Shown one piece after another: positions 57,255 to 64,000 of a stretch of 64,000 bases of DNA. The translations under genes were made by a program, and so were the position numbers. Positions within the stretch are counted from its first letter, which is position 1, and every line of letters begins with the position of its first letter. The notes under the pieces are model-generated. The model made no database searches. It had not been told where the DNA came from and worked only from the letters and a program-made list of their open reading frames with translations. Origin of the DNA: JACKII01 sp963807085 (lineage in GTDB: Bacteria > Pseudomonadota > Alphaproteobacteria > Bin95); assembly GCA_963807085.1 (NCBI GenBank), contig CAWEBB010000043.1, positions 1 to 64,000 on the forward strand, written 5' to 3'.

Positions 57255-58433
57255 GTGTCCCGCCAACCCGTCATCGTCGGCGTCGCCGATGCGCCCACCC
57301 ACGAGCGCGGCCGCGCGCTTCCCGGCACCCATGTGCTCAACATGCAGCGCGACTGCGCGAACAAGGCCCTGGCCGAAGCGGGCCTGAATATGGCCGATGT
57401 CGACGGGCTGGCCGTCGCTGGCATGTGGGGCATGCCTGGGCCGGGCGCAATGCAACCGAACCTGCTGGCTGAATATCTGGGTATCCGTCTCCCGAAATAT
57501 CTGGATGGCACCAATGTCGGGGGCTCGGCCTTTGTGCTGCACGCGGGCCATGCTTATGAGATGATCAAGGCGGGCGTGTGCGACACGGTGCTGATCCTCT
57601 ATGGCTCTATGCAGAAGTCGCAGTCCGCGCGCTCGCTAGGGGGCAGGCCGGCGCTGTTCTCGAACCAGTGGGACATCGTCAGCGGTCTGCCGCTACCCGC
57701 CGGCGCCTATGCCATGGCCGCAAACCGGCATATGCATGAATACGGCTCCACCCGCGAGACCCTGGCGGAGATCGCGGTTTCGACCCGCGCCTGGGCGGGC
57801 CTGAACCCGGCCGCGGCCTTCCGCGATCCGATGAGCCTGGACGACGTGCTGAACGCCGCGCCGATCGTCGACCCGCTGGGACGCTATGACTGCTGCCTGG
57901 TCACGGATGGTGGCGGCGCGGTCATCATGACCACCGAAGAGCGGGCCAAAGACCTGAAAACCAAGCCCATCTACGTTCTGGGTCACGGCGAAAGCGCCAG
58001 CCATGTCAACATCAACTGGATGCCGGACATGGCGCGCCTGGAGGTAGCCGAGCATGCCTCCCAGCGCGCCTACGCCCAGGCCGGGCGTGGCGCTAAAGAC
58101 ATGGACATGGCTATGCTTTATGACAGCTTCACGATCACGGTGCTGCTGACCCTGGAGGCGCTGGGGCTCTGCGACATCGGCGAGGGCAAAGATTTCGTCA
58201 AGAGCCAGCGCACCGCGCCTGGCGGCGAATTTCCCCTCAACACCAATGGTGGCGGACTTAGCTATTGCCACCCCGGCATGTATGGCATCTTTCTGCTGAT
58301 CGAGGCGACGCGGCAGTTGCGCGGCGACGCCGGCGCGCGACAGGTGGAGGGGCTGACCAACGCCGTCTGCCATGGTACCGGTGGCGTGCTGTCCAGTGGC
58401 GCAACCGTAATCCTTTCCAACACCAAAAACTAA
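57255..58433 (+). CDS. Thiolase-superfamily protein (lipid-transfer/acetyl-CoA acyltransferase type)
   Basis: 392 aa. Thiolase-like fold: PVIVGVADAPTHERGRALPG at the start, GTNVGGSAFVLHAGHAYEMI where a nucleophilic Cys is often found (here Gly-Gly-Ser), LPLPAGAYAMAANRHMHEYG and FPLNTNGGGLSYCHPGMYGI near the active site. The missing nucleophile suggests the non-condensing SCP2-thiolase/retro-aldol group. GTG start with GAGGAA 11 nt upstream. It is followed after 14 nt by a DUF35 OB-fold protein, the usual partner in such heteromers. Confidence 0.85.
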   Translation: MSRQPVIVGVADAPTHERGRALPGTHVLNMQRDCANKALAEAGLNMADVDGLAVAGMWGMPGPGAMQPNLLAEYLGIRLPKYLDGTNVGGSAFVLHAGHAYEMIKAGVCDTVLILYGSMQKSQSARSLGGRPALFSNQWDIVSGLPLPAGAYAMAANRHMHEYGSTRETLAEIAVSTRAWAGLNPAAAFRDPMSLDDVLNAAPIVDPLGRYDCCLVTDGGGAVIMTTEERAKDLKTKPIYVLGHGESASHVNINWMPDMARLEVAEHASQRAYAQAGRGAKDMDMAMLYDSFTITVLLTLEALGLCDIGEGKDFVKSQRTAPGGEFPLNTNGGGLSYCHPGMYGIFLLIEATRQLRGDAGARQVEGLTNAVCHGTGGVLSSGATVILSNTKN

Positions 58434-58447
58434 CGGGAGCCCGACCC

Positions 58448-58852
58448 ATGACCTATGACAAACCGGTTCCTGCCATCGATCCGGACAGCGAGCCCTATTG
58501 GCAGGGTGCCAGAGAGGGCCGGCTAATGATCCAGCGCTGCAAGGCGACGGGCCAGGCTTTTCTCTATTCCCGGCAACTGGTGCCTGGCGTGGTCGATAGC
58601 GAGGTAGAGTGGATCGAAGCGGGCGGGAAGGGAACTATTTATTCGTTCACCGTCGCCCGCCGCCCCGCCGGCCAGGCATTCCAGGGCGAATGCCCTTACG
58701 TGATCGTCTCTGTCGAGTTGGAGGAAGGCGCGCGCGTGATGTCGAACCTGGTAACGGATCGCCCCGAGAGTGTTGCCATCGGCCAAGCCGTAGAGGTCTT
58801 GTTCGACCGCGTCTCCGACGACCTTACAATCCCCAAGTTCAAATGTGTATAA
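58448..58852 (+). CDS. DUF35 OB-fold protein, partner of the thiolase-like protein
   Basis: 134 aa. DUF35 acyl-CoA-associated fold: N-terminal helix DSEPYWQGAREGRLMIQRCK, a former zinc ribbon and an OB fold (GTIYSFTVARRPAGQAFQGE, PYVIVSVELEEGARVMSNLV). The usual four zinc cysteines are reduced to one (QRCKATGQAFLY), so the ribbon probably lacks zinc. It forms a two-gene operon with the thiolase-like gene and is closed by a strong terminator. Together they likely act on an acyl-CoA. Confidence 0.85.
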   Translation: MTYDKPVPAIDPDSEPYWQGAREGRLMIQRCKATGQAFLYSRQLVPGVVDSEVEWIEAGGKGTIYSFTVARRPAGQAFQGECPYVIVSVELEEGARVMSNLVTDRPESVAIGQAVEVLFDRVSDDLTIPKFKCV

Positions 58853-58860
58853 GCGTTCGC

Positions 58861-58900
58861 CGCGGCCCTGTCCCTGCACGGATGGGGCCGCGACCTTTTT
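58861..58900 (+). terminator. Rho-independent terminator after the thiolase-DUF35 pair
   Basis: CGCGGCCC (58861-58868) pairs with GGGCCGCG (58885-58892) over a 16-nt loop, followed by ACCTTTTT with five Ts to 58900. It begins 9 nt after the DUF35 stop. Confidence 0.85.
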
Positions 58901-58937
58901 ATTCGCATCACTGATCGCAGGAAGGAACGGCACGCGT

Positions 58938-59924
58938 ATGTGGAAACGGCTCGCCCATTTAGCCGGAATCCTTATCGGAGTCGGCGTGTTCGGAGCGGCC
59001 GTTTGGGTGCTTTGGAAACAGGCCCAGATCCTGAAATACGACTTGGTGATCGCCCAGTTCGAAGAATTGTCCCTCGGGGCGATCGCGCTGGCGCTGGGCT
59101 GTACGGCGGGCGCCTATTTGACACTGACGGTCTACGATTCGACCGCATTTCGCTACATTGGCCGCAAGATGGCGTACACGCGCATCATGCTGGTGAGCTT
59201 GATTGCCTATGCGTTCAGCCACAATCTGGGATTCGGCGCGGTGACCGGCAATTCGATCCGCTACCGTTTCTACAGTGAATGGAAAGTGCCGTTGCTTGAC
59301 ATTGCGCGCGTCGTGGTATTCGGCGGTACCGCCTATGTCTTGGGACTGATTACCATCGCTGGTCTATTGGTTGTCGTGAATGCAGGGGCCCTGACGCTAG
59401 CGACGGACCTGCCGGTTTCCACCGCTTATCTTATTGGCTCGGGCGCGGCGCTGGTTGGCAGCGTCTATCTGTTCTGGAGCCTACTGCGCTGGCCGATAAT
59501 CAGGATGAAGGGCGTCCAACTGCCTCCGCCTTCGCTCGGCATTGTCTTAACCCAGTTTGCCGCCGCTGCGGTGGAGTGGAGCTTTGCGGCAGGCGCGCTT
59601 TACTTCCTGCTGCCCGCACATGGCGGGCTCGACTACTGGCATTTTATCGGCTTGTTCGTCATCGCCTACATCAGCGGCATGTTGAGCCAGGTACCCGGTG
59701 GCTTGGGCGTGTTTGAAGCGGTGTTATTGCTGCTGCTGCCCGAGGCCATAACCGGGGAAACCATTGTCGCCGCGGTCATTACTTACCGAGCTATTTATTA
59801 CCTGTTGCCGCTGCTCGGGGCGGCACTACTGATGGCGAGCGCGGAAATTTCCATTCATGGCCGGATTGGAACCCGGTGGGCCTGGTGGCAGCGGCGACGC
59901 CGGCGGCGGGAGCAGGATGGGTAG
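58938..59924 (+). CDS. Lysylphosphatidylglycerol-synthase-type flippase domain (UPF0104) membrane protein
   Basis: 328 aa with eight or so membrane helices (LAHLAGILIGVGVFGAAVWV, IALALGCTAGAYLTLTVYDS, ITIAGLLVVVNAGALTLATD, FVIAYISGMLSQVPGGLGVF). The family signature YISGMLSQVPGGLGVFEAVL with SHNLGFGAVTGNSIRYRFYS is present. The soluble catalytic domain of MprF is absent, so this is the membrane (flippase-like) part only. ATG 58938 is preferred over an upstream frame running through the terminator. Likely moves a lipid; which one is unknown. Confidence 0.82.
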   Translation: MWKRLAHLAGILIGVGVFGAAVWVLWKQAQILKYDLVIAQFEELSLGAIALALGCTAGAYLTLTVYDSTAFRYIGRKMAYTRIMLVSLIAYAFSHNLGFGAVTGNSIRYRFYSEWKVPLLDIARVVVFGGTAYVLGLITIAGLLVVVNAGALTLATDLPVSTAYLIGSGAALVGSVYLFWSLLRWPIIRMKGVQLPPPSLGIVLTQFAAAAVEWSFAAGALYFLLPAHGGLDYWHFIGLFVIAYISGMLSQVPGGLGVFEAVLLLLLPEAITGETIVAAVITYRAIYYLLPLLGAALLMASAEISIHGRIGTRWAWWQRRRRRREQDG

Positions 59925-60497
59925 GACCCCCTGTCCGCCGGTCAAGCTGACATCCCGACCTTTCCGAAAAAGGACGGCGGGATGGGGCGTCGACCGCATG
60001 GCGAATACCGGCTTTCGCTCGACCAATCTCTATGATTGCATAATCCATCGTAGCTCGGCATTATAGTGTGCGCTTCTTAAAGGAAGCGCAGGCGAAAGTG
60101 AGGTGGTTCGATGCAGATCGATCCGCAACGCGACCGGCTGCGCCCGGCAATGGCCGCAGCGCAGGGATCGTTTTCTCTTCCGTTTCCGCCTTCAATTCGG
60201 TTCGGCACGATTAACCGGATGGTGAATGGCCGCGACGGGCAGGCGGATTTGCGCACGATAAAGTTAGACGCGGCGCAGTTCGGTTCGATCATTCGATCGT
60301 TGAAACGAGTTCACCCGAGTACGCATATCGAACTCACGTGCCTCTCCGCCCGCGGCAGGAGCTGGGGCGGAACTCCATCGGTGGCCCTGAGAGCAGGACC
60401 GGGGTGGAAAAGCAGGTGCTGGAGTAACCCGGTCAGCAGCACCATCAAAGACAAACGGGCGTCTCATCAACGTGTTTGGCAGCTGAGGAGTAAACTC
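59925..60497. other. Long intergenic region without a supported gene
   Basis: 573 bp before the ribbon-helix-helix gene. An open frame from 60111 joins that gene in frame, but its composition (e.g. long Ser/Arg-rich text) is not protein-like and the RBS at 60485 favours the short protein. No tRNA could be folded. A small palindrome lies at ATTCGATCATTCGAT-like bases near 60285. It may hold the promoter of the small regulator. Confidence 0.4.
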
Positions 60498-60719
60498 ATG
60501 AGCGACCAATTACGCCGCCGTTCCGTAACCATTGCCGGTCACCGCACCAGCGTTTCACTGGAAGACCCGTTTTGGGATCAGCTGAAAACCATCGCCAGCA
60601 ACCGCGGCGTTTCGGTCGCCCAGGTCGTTGCGGAGGTCGACAAGGGCCGCAGCGGGAATCTGTCGAGCGCGCTGCGGGTGTTCGTGCTGCAAGAGGTGCT
60701 CAAGCGGATGTCCGCCTAA
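60498..60719 (+). CDS. Ribbon-helix-helix DNA-binding protein
   Basis: 73 aa. A short beta strand (RRRSVTIAGHRTSVSLEDPF) and two helices (WDQLKTIASNRGVSVAQVVA, LSSALRVFVLQEVLKRM) give a ribbon-helix-helix fold like the RHH_4 family common in alphaproteobacteria. GAGGAG lies 8 nt before ATG 60498. Probably a dimeric repressor, perhaps of itself. Neighbouring genes lie in the opposite direction. Target unknown. Confidence 0.85.
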   Translation: MSDQLRRRSVTIAGHRTSVSLEDPFWDQLKTIASNRGVSVAQVVAEVDKGRSGNLSSALRVFVLQEVLKRMSA

Positions 60720-60732
60720 GCATCGATCTAGC

Positions 60733-61719
60733 CTACGCATTGACATCGATTACGATCCGGCCGCGGACTTGGCCCTTCAGAATGTCCGCGGCAGCGCGTG
60801 CAGCATCGGCCAGGGGCAGTTCGACGGTCATCGCTTCCAGCTTGGCAATGTCCAGATCTTGGGCGAGCCGTGCCCAGGCCTTTTCACGCACCGCTTTCGG
60901 CGCCCTGACGCTCTCGACGCCCAGCAGCGAAACACCCCGCAAAATAAAAGGATACACCGTCGTCGGCAGATCGCCGCCTTGCGCAAGGCCGCAGGCAGTT
61001 ACCGCACCACCGTATTTGATCTGTGCCAGCACGTTGGCGAGCGTGTGGCTCCCGACGGCATCGATGGCACCGGCCCAGCGCTCCTTGCCCATGGGGCGCT
61101 TGCTCGGTTCCGACAGTTCGTTTCGATCAATAATGCCGGCCGCGCCCAGTCCCTTCAAATAGTCTTCTTCCGACGCGCGGCCCGTGGAGGCCTCCACCGT
61201 GTAGCCCAGCTTCGCCAGTAAGGAGATGGCGACACTGCCGACGCCGCCGGCCGCCCCCGTCACCAGCACCGGGCCCTTGTCCGGCGTCACACCCGCCCGC
61301 TCCAGCGCCAGCACGCTCAGCATGGCGGTGTAGCCGGCGGTGCCGATGGCCATCGCCTGGCGGCTGGTGAAGGCGTCCGGCAGCTTGATCAGCCAGTCGC
61401 CTTTCAGCCGCGCCTGTTGCGAAAGACCGCCCCAATGGCTTTCGCCGACGCCCCAGCCGTTCAGCACGACGGCGTCACCTTCTTTGAATTCGTCATTGCT
61501 GCTTTCGAGCACCTTGCCGGCGAAGTCGACTCCCGGCACCATCGGGTAGTCGCGCACGATCGGCGCGGCGCCGGTGATGGCCAGCCCGTCCTTATAGTTT
61601 ATGGTGGAATATTCCACGCCCACCCGCACGTCGCCTTGGGGCAGGTCGCTTTCGTCCATTTCGCGAATGCTGTTTTGAATGCCGGAATCGTGTTTTTCCA
61701 GATAGATAGCTTTGAACAT
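60733..61719 (-). CDS. AcuI-like acryloyl-CoA reductase / quinone oxidoreductase
   Basis: NADPH-dependent zinc-free medium-chain reductase, 328 aa. Start MFKAIYLEKHDSGIQNSIRE, substrate part VEYSTINYKDGLAITGAAPI, and NADPH site VLVTGAAGGVGSVAISLLAK with GYTVEASTGRASEEDYLKGL (Ser/Arg for the 2'-phosphate). The YhdH/AcuI subgroup reduces acryloyl-CoA to propionyl-CoA. ATG 61719; an earlier in-frame ATG at 61839 gives an odd extension. Convergent with the small regulator (13 nt between stops). Confidence 0.87.
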   Translation of the reverse strand: MFKAIYLEKHDSGIQNSIREMDESDLPQGDVRVGVEYSTINYKDGLAITGAAPIVRDYPMVPGVDFAGKVLESSNDEFKEGDAVVLNGWGVGESHWGGLSQQARLKGDWLIKLPDAFTSRQAMAIGTAGYTAMLSVLALERAGVTPDKGPVLVTGAAGGVGSVAISLLAKLGYTVEASTGRASEEDYLKGLGAAGIIDRNELSEPSKRPMGKERWAGAIDAVGSHTLANVLAQIKYGGAVTACGLAQGGDLPTTVYPFILRGVSLLGVESVRAPKAVREKAWARLAQDLDIAKLEAMTVELPLADAARAAADILKGQVRGRIVIDVNA

Positions 61720-61804
61720 GCGTGGTCGAACTCCCGAAGCTTCGGTTCTGAAATATTGCCGCCCATGCGCCATGAGGCAGGTGGCCTTGTCAAGCCGCGG
61801 CAAC

Positions 61805-61831
61805 AAAAAAGGAAGGGCGAGGCGCCCTTCC
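61805..61831 (-). terminator. Rho-independent terminator of the GST gene
   Basis: GGAAGGGCG (61811-61819) pairs with CGCCCTTCC (61823-61831) around a 3-nt loop. On the minus strand it is followed by TTTTTT (complement of 61805-61810). It lies 25 nt after the GST stop and before the AcuI-like gene. Confidence 0.88.
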
Positions 61832-61856
61832 TTTCGCATTCACGAACGTTTGCAGC

Positions 61857-62474
61857 TTACGCCGGCAGCGGAGCGTTTTTGAAGGCGTCCAGCGCTTCGG
61901 CGCGGGCATTGTGGGCGGCCAGCGCCGGGAACTTGCCCGCCAGGTCCAGCTTCGGGCGCACCTTGCTGGCGAAGCTGAAGCCAACCGCCGCGGTCACGTC
62001 CGCCTGTGTGATGTTCGGGCCGCAAAGCCAGCCATCACCTGCCGCTTCCGCCGCCTTGTTCAGCCATTCGAAGCCGCCGAGCGCCTGTTCCTCGTTGTGC
62101 TCGACCCACTTGCGAGAGGCGTGTTCCTTGTCGTGGAAGCGCAGCTCGTAGACAGCCCAGATTGTCTTGTCGATGGAGCCCGCCGCGACCGCGGTCGTCT
62201 TCATCACCTTGCGCCGCTCGGCCCCGCTTGCCGGAGTCAGGCGCTTGTCGCCGGCCATCTCGTCCAGCGCATCCAGAATCGCATAACTCTCGACCAGGGC
62301 CTCGCCGTCGTCCAGCACCAAGGTCGGCACCCGAACCAGCGGGTTATGCTGTTTTACTGCGCCCGGGTCGTCCCAGACGCTTACGGCCTCCGAATCCCAG
62401 TTCAGGCCCATCTGGTTCAGCGAGACCGCGGTGCGGCGCACATAGGGTGAGAGAAAACCACCGATCAGTTTCAT
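61857..62474 (-). CDS. Glutathione S-transferase family protein
   Basis: 205 aa. Thioredoxin-like N-terminal domain (MKLIGGFLSPYVRRTAVSLN with Ser in the usual catalytic place, VRVPTLVLDDGEALVESYAI as glutathione site) and an all-helical C-terminal domain (LCGPNITQADVTAAVGFSFA). Cytoplasmic. It probably conjugates or peroxidises small electrophiles; no sequence clue to the substrate. Own terminator downstream; the next gene upstream is 33 nt away. Confidence 0.88.
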   Translation of the reverse strand: MKLIGGFLSPYVRRTAVSLNQMGLNWDSEAVSVWDDPGAVKQHNPLVRVPTLVLDDGEALVESYAILDALDEMAGDKRLTPASGAERRKVMKTTAVAAGSIDKTIWAVYELRFHDKEHASRKWVEHNEEQALGGFEWLNKAAEAAGDGWLCGPNITQADVTAAVGFSFASKVRPKLDLAGKFPALAAHNARAEALDAFKNAPLPA

Positions 62475-62507
62475 GGCATGTCCTCCGGATAATGGTTGGT
62501 TGAACGG

Positions 62508-63563
62508 TTAAGAATGGGCCGGGCGCAGCCGCACCCGCCATTCAATACAGGGATCGCCATAGTCCAATCGCCGGGCCACGTCGAGCACGCAATACCGGTT
62601 GTGCACCATCAGCGCCCCTTCGAACAGGCCGTTCCACGCCTCGAACACGCAGGCATGCTGCGGCGGCAGGTTGCGGGCGAGGCGCCAGCCGAACCGCCGC
62701 ACCACCGCGGTTTCGCCGTCTTGGGCGACCTCGGCCTCGTCGCCCTCGGCTTCTGCCTCTGCCACCAAAAAGCGCGCGAAGTCCAAAGGTCTGTCGCCCG
62801 AAACGCCAAGCCCGGCGGCCATCGCCAGATAGGTCTGCGCGCCCACCATCCGGGCAACATTGCCGGCGATCGCACCCATCTCCGCCGGGCCGAACAACTC
62901 CGCCATACGGGGCAGACCGCTGCGCACATACTCCATGGCGTAGTTGCGGCTGGCCTTGGCCAGGCGCTCGGCCGGCCACTCTGCGGCGGGCAGTTTGGGC
63001 GCTCGGGCGGCGTCGAAGGGCGGCGGCAACTCGCCGGGGGCAAAGCGCAGACGCTCGTCCGGCGCCAGGTCGTGCTCATGCTCCAGAAAATAGCCGGAAA
63101 GCCCATGCTGCCCATCGGTTGTTTGCGAGGTGCAGACAAAGCCAAGCCTGGAGTTGTTCAGGCTGACCCCGTTCTGGGCGTACCAGCCGCGCAGCATGCC
63201 CCGGCTCGCCTCGCTCGGCACGCCGCAGATGGTGGCGTCCGGATAGATCCAGCGGGGCGGCACGAAGCGCACCCAGGCCTTGCGGTCGCTCTCGCGCATG
63301 AACTCCACGCCGACCCCGCCGACGCTGTTCGAGAGATAGTGGTAGGCGGCGCAGGCGACCGCGTCCGGCATGCCGGTCAGACCCAGCTTGTCAAAGCTGG
63401 AGAGAAATTTCTCGTGATGCTGGTGCCGGAAAACGCGGAACATCCACTCGCCGACATCGTGCCGGCCGCGGTGCAGCGAGACGCCCAGGATCAGGCCTGT
63501 CATGTATTGATGGTAAAGTTCGGCCACGGCAGCCAAGGCGTCAGTGGCGGGGGCTGATGGCAT
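62508..63563 (-). CDS. Unknown conserved-looking protein
   Basis: 351 aa, not recognised. Mixed helix/strand without membrane segments. The first part is His-rich (FRVFRHQHHEKFLSSFDKLG), with KAWVRFVPPRWIYPDATICG and GWYAQNGVSLNNSRLGFVCT in the middle and CVFEAWNGLFEGALMVHNRY near the end. The start ATG 63563 is chosen because the sequence before it is read in the other frame by the CAP gene. The CAP gene stop lies 5 nt upstream, so an operon is likely. Function unknown. Confidence 0.65.
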   Translation of the reverse strand: MPSAPATDALAAVAELYHQYMTGLILGVSLHRGRHDVGEWMFRVFRHQHHEKFLSSFDKLGLTGMPDAVACAAYHYLSNSVGGVGVEFMRESDRKAWVRFVPPRWIYPDATICGVPSEASRGMLRGWYAQNGVSLNNSRLGFVCTSQTTDGQHGLSGYFLEHEHDLAPDERLRFAPGELPPPFDAARAPKLPAAEWPAERLAKASRNYAMEYVRSGLPRMAELFGPAEMGAIAGNVARMVGAQTYLAMAAGLGVSGDRPLDFARFLVAEAEAEGDEAEVAQDGETAVVRRFGWRLARNLPPQHACVFEAWNGLFEGALMVHNRYCVLDVARRLDYGDPCIEWRVRLRPAHS

Positions 63564-63568
63564 CGGCT

Positions 63569-64000
63569 CTATTCCAAAACGACGGACGGGGCGAAAAAGC
63601 GGTATCGGTAGATCTTGTTGCCCTCGCGGCGTTCGCCGACGATGCGCAGGCGGTGCTCGCCCGTCAGCCCAGCCGGCCATTTCAACAGCGGGCCCGACCC
63701 TGTTTCGCGCTTCTTGCCCCGGATGTTCAGCAGCACCCAGCCGGCATAGTCGAGCCCGTCGATTTGGGCTGAGACATTCGTCTGGCCACTCTGCCGCAAT
63801 TGCAAGGGCAGGGCGCTCTTCAGCCTGCCCGCAGACCTGCCGAATACTTGCGTGCACATCACTGTCTCGCCGTCCGCCGCGCAACCGGTCGCGGCATGGG
63901 TGAAGTCCGGGGAAATCATGTTTTCGTAATGGCCGGCGCTTTCGGTCCAGCCTTGATGCATCTCGTCGGCGGTATTGTCGCCGGGCGGGCTGATTTGCGC
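63569..64000 (-). CDS. CAP-domain (SCP/PR-1) protein, 5' end beyond the window
   Basis: At least 143 codons; the start is outside. The first visible part, MHQGWTESAGHYENMISPDF and THAATGCAADGETVMCTQVF, matches the end of the CAP domain (GW...S..H..N...F...G and xQVFG). The remainder (LDYAGWVLLNIRGKK, LTGEHRLRIVGERREGNKIY) is an extra beta-like domain. CAP proteins are usually secreted; a signal peptide would be in the missing part. Confidence 0.75.
   Translation of the reverse strand, partial: AQISPPGDNTADEMHQGWTESAGHYENMISPDFTHAATGCAADGETVMCTQVFGRSAGRLKSALPLQLRQSGQTNVSAQIDGLDYAGWVLLNIRGKKRETGSGPLLKWPAGLTGEHRLRIVGERREGNKIYRYRFFAPSVVLE

Noticed and set aside
59925..60497. tRNA or other structured RNA before the ribbon-helix-helix gene
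   Set aside because: GGTTCGATGC at about 60106 resembles a T loop, but no acceptor stem or other arms can be paired.
60111..60497. N-terminal extension of the ribbon-helix-helix protein to 202 aa
   Set aside because: The extension is not protein-like and a good RBS lies directly before ATG 60498.
1..64000. CRISPR arrays, rRNA, prophage or integrative element with att sites
   Set aside because: No regularly spaced repeats, rRNA segments, integrase or phage structural genes were seen.

Overview
The window reads as about 64 kb of a GC-rich alphaproteobacterial chromosome, probably a Rhodospirillales-like heterotroph. That placement is inferred from a circularly permuted two-piece tmRNA gene beside an alpha-type SspB, an aa3 cytochrome oxidase subunit IV peptide, a DUF1489 protein, a dnaE-rpsB pair, and many acyl-CoA, class III CoA-transferase and TctABC genes. 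No rRNA, tRNA or CRISPR array was seen.

Layout. 1-2500: piled-up, broken IS5-like elements. 2500-5110: decayed gene remnants (a 5' scrap resembling the HAD gene further on, a frameshifted thiamine-diphosphate enzyme, an enolase-superfamily stump). 5205-8566: HAD pyrimidine nucleotidase, dapD, dapE and a membrane protein (lysine/diaminopimelate synthesis). 8706-12584 (minus): an ADP-forming acyl-CoA synthetase followed by three unknown genes that appear to share one module. 12799-15423: a UGSC-type selenoprotein with an in-frame UGA and a clear SECIS hairpin, then two paralogous unknown proteins. 15427-22220: acyl-CoA dehydrogenase, a sensor kinase and three class III CoA-transferases. 22500-28421: small oxidase peptide, rpsB, dnaE and a TorF-type porin. 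28663-34846 (minus): a cobalamin operon cbiX-cobH-cobL-cobI-cbiG/cobJ-cobM joined mostly by 4-nt overlaps. 35123-38090: tctC-tctB-tctA. 38653-41000: remains of an exopolysaccharide/PEP-CTERM-type locus. 41103-43692: glutaredoxin-MauE fusion and another thiamine-diphosphate enzyme. 43932-46429: a four-gene membrane redox operon with a ferric-reductase-like/Rieske fusion. 46625-50132: thyX, ssrA, sspB, class I fumarase. 50226-64000: secreted sphingomyelinase-like enzyme, DUF6064, aldo/keto reductase, cyclase, MetE-like protein, ubiX-DUF1489, thiolase-DUF35 pair, flippase-like protein, ribbon-helix-helix protein, AcuI-like reductase, GST, an unknown protein and a CAP-domain protein cut by the window edge.

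Functional links. ssrA and sspB together form the ribosome-rescue and ClpXP-delivery pathway for stalled proteins. The cobalamin genes give a run of corrin-ring methylation steps, with CbiX and CbiG pointing to early cobalt insertion. The selenoprotein and its two neighbours look like one unit of unknown chemistry, and the host must encode Sec machinery elsewhere.

Caution. At least a dozen genes carry frameshifts, mostly equivalent to one extra base, including the essential dnaE. When the extra bases are removed the lengths become normal for the families, so many of these may be sequence errors and not true pseudogenes. The IS copies, the enolase stump and the 2.5-kb scrap look like real decay.
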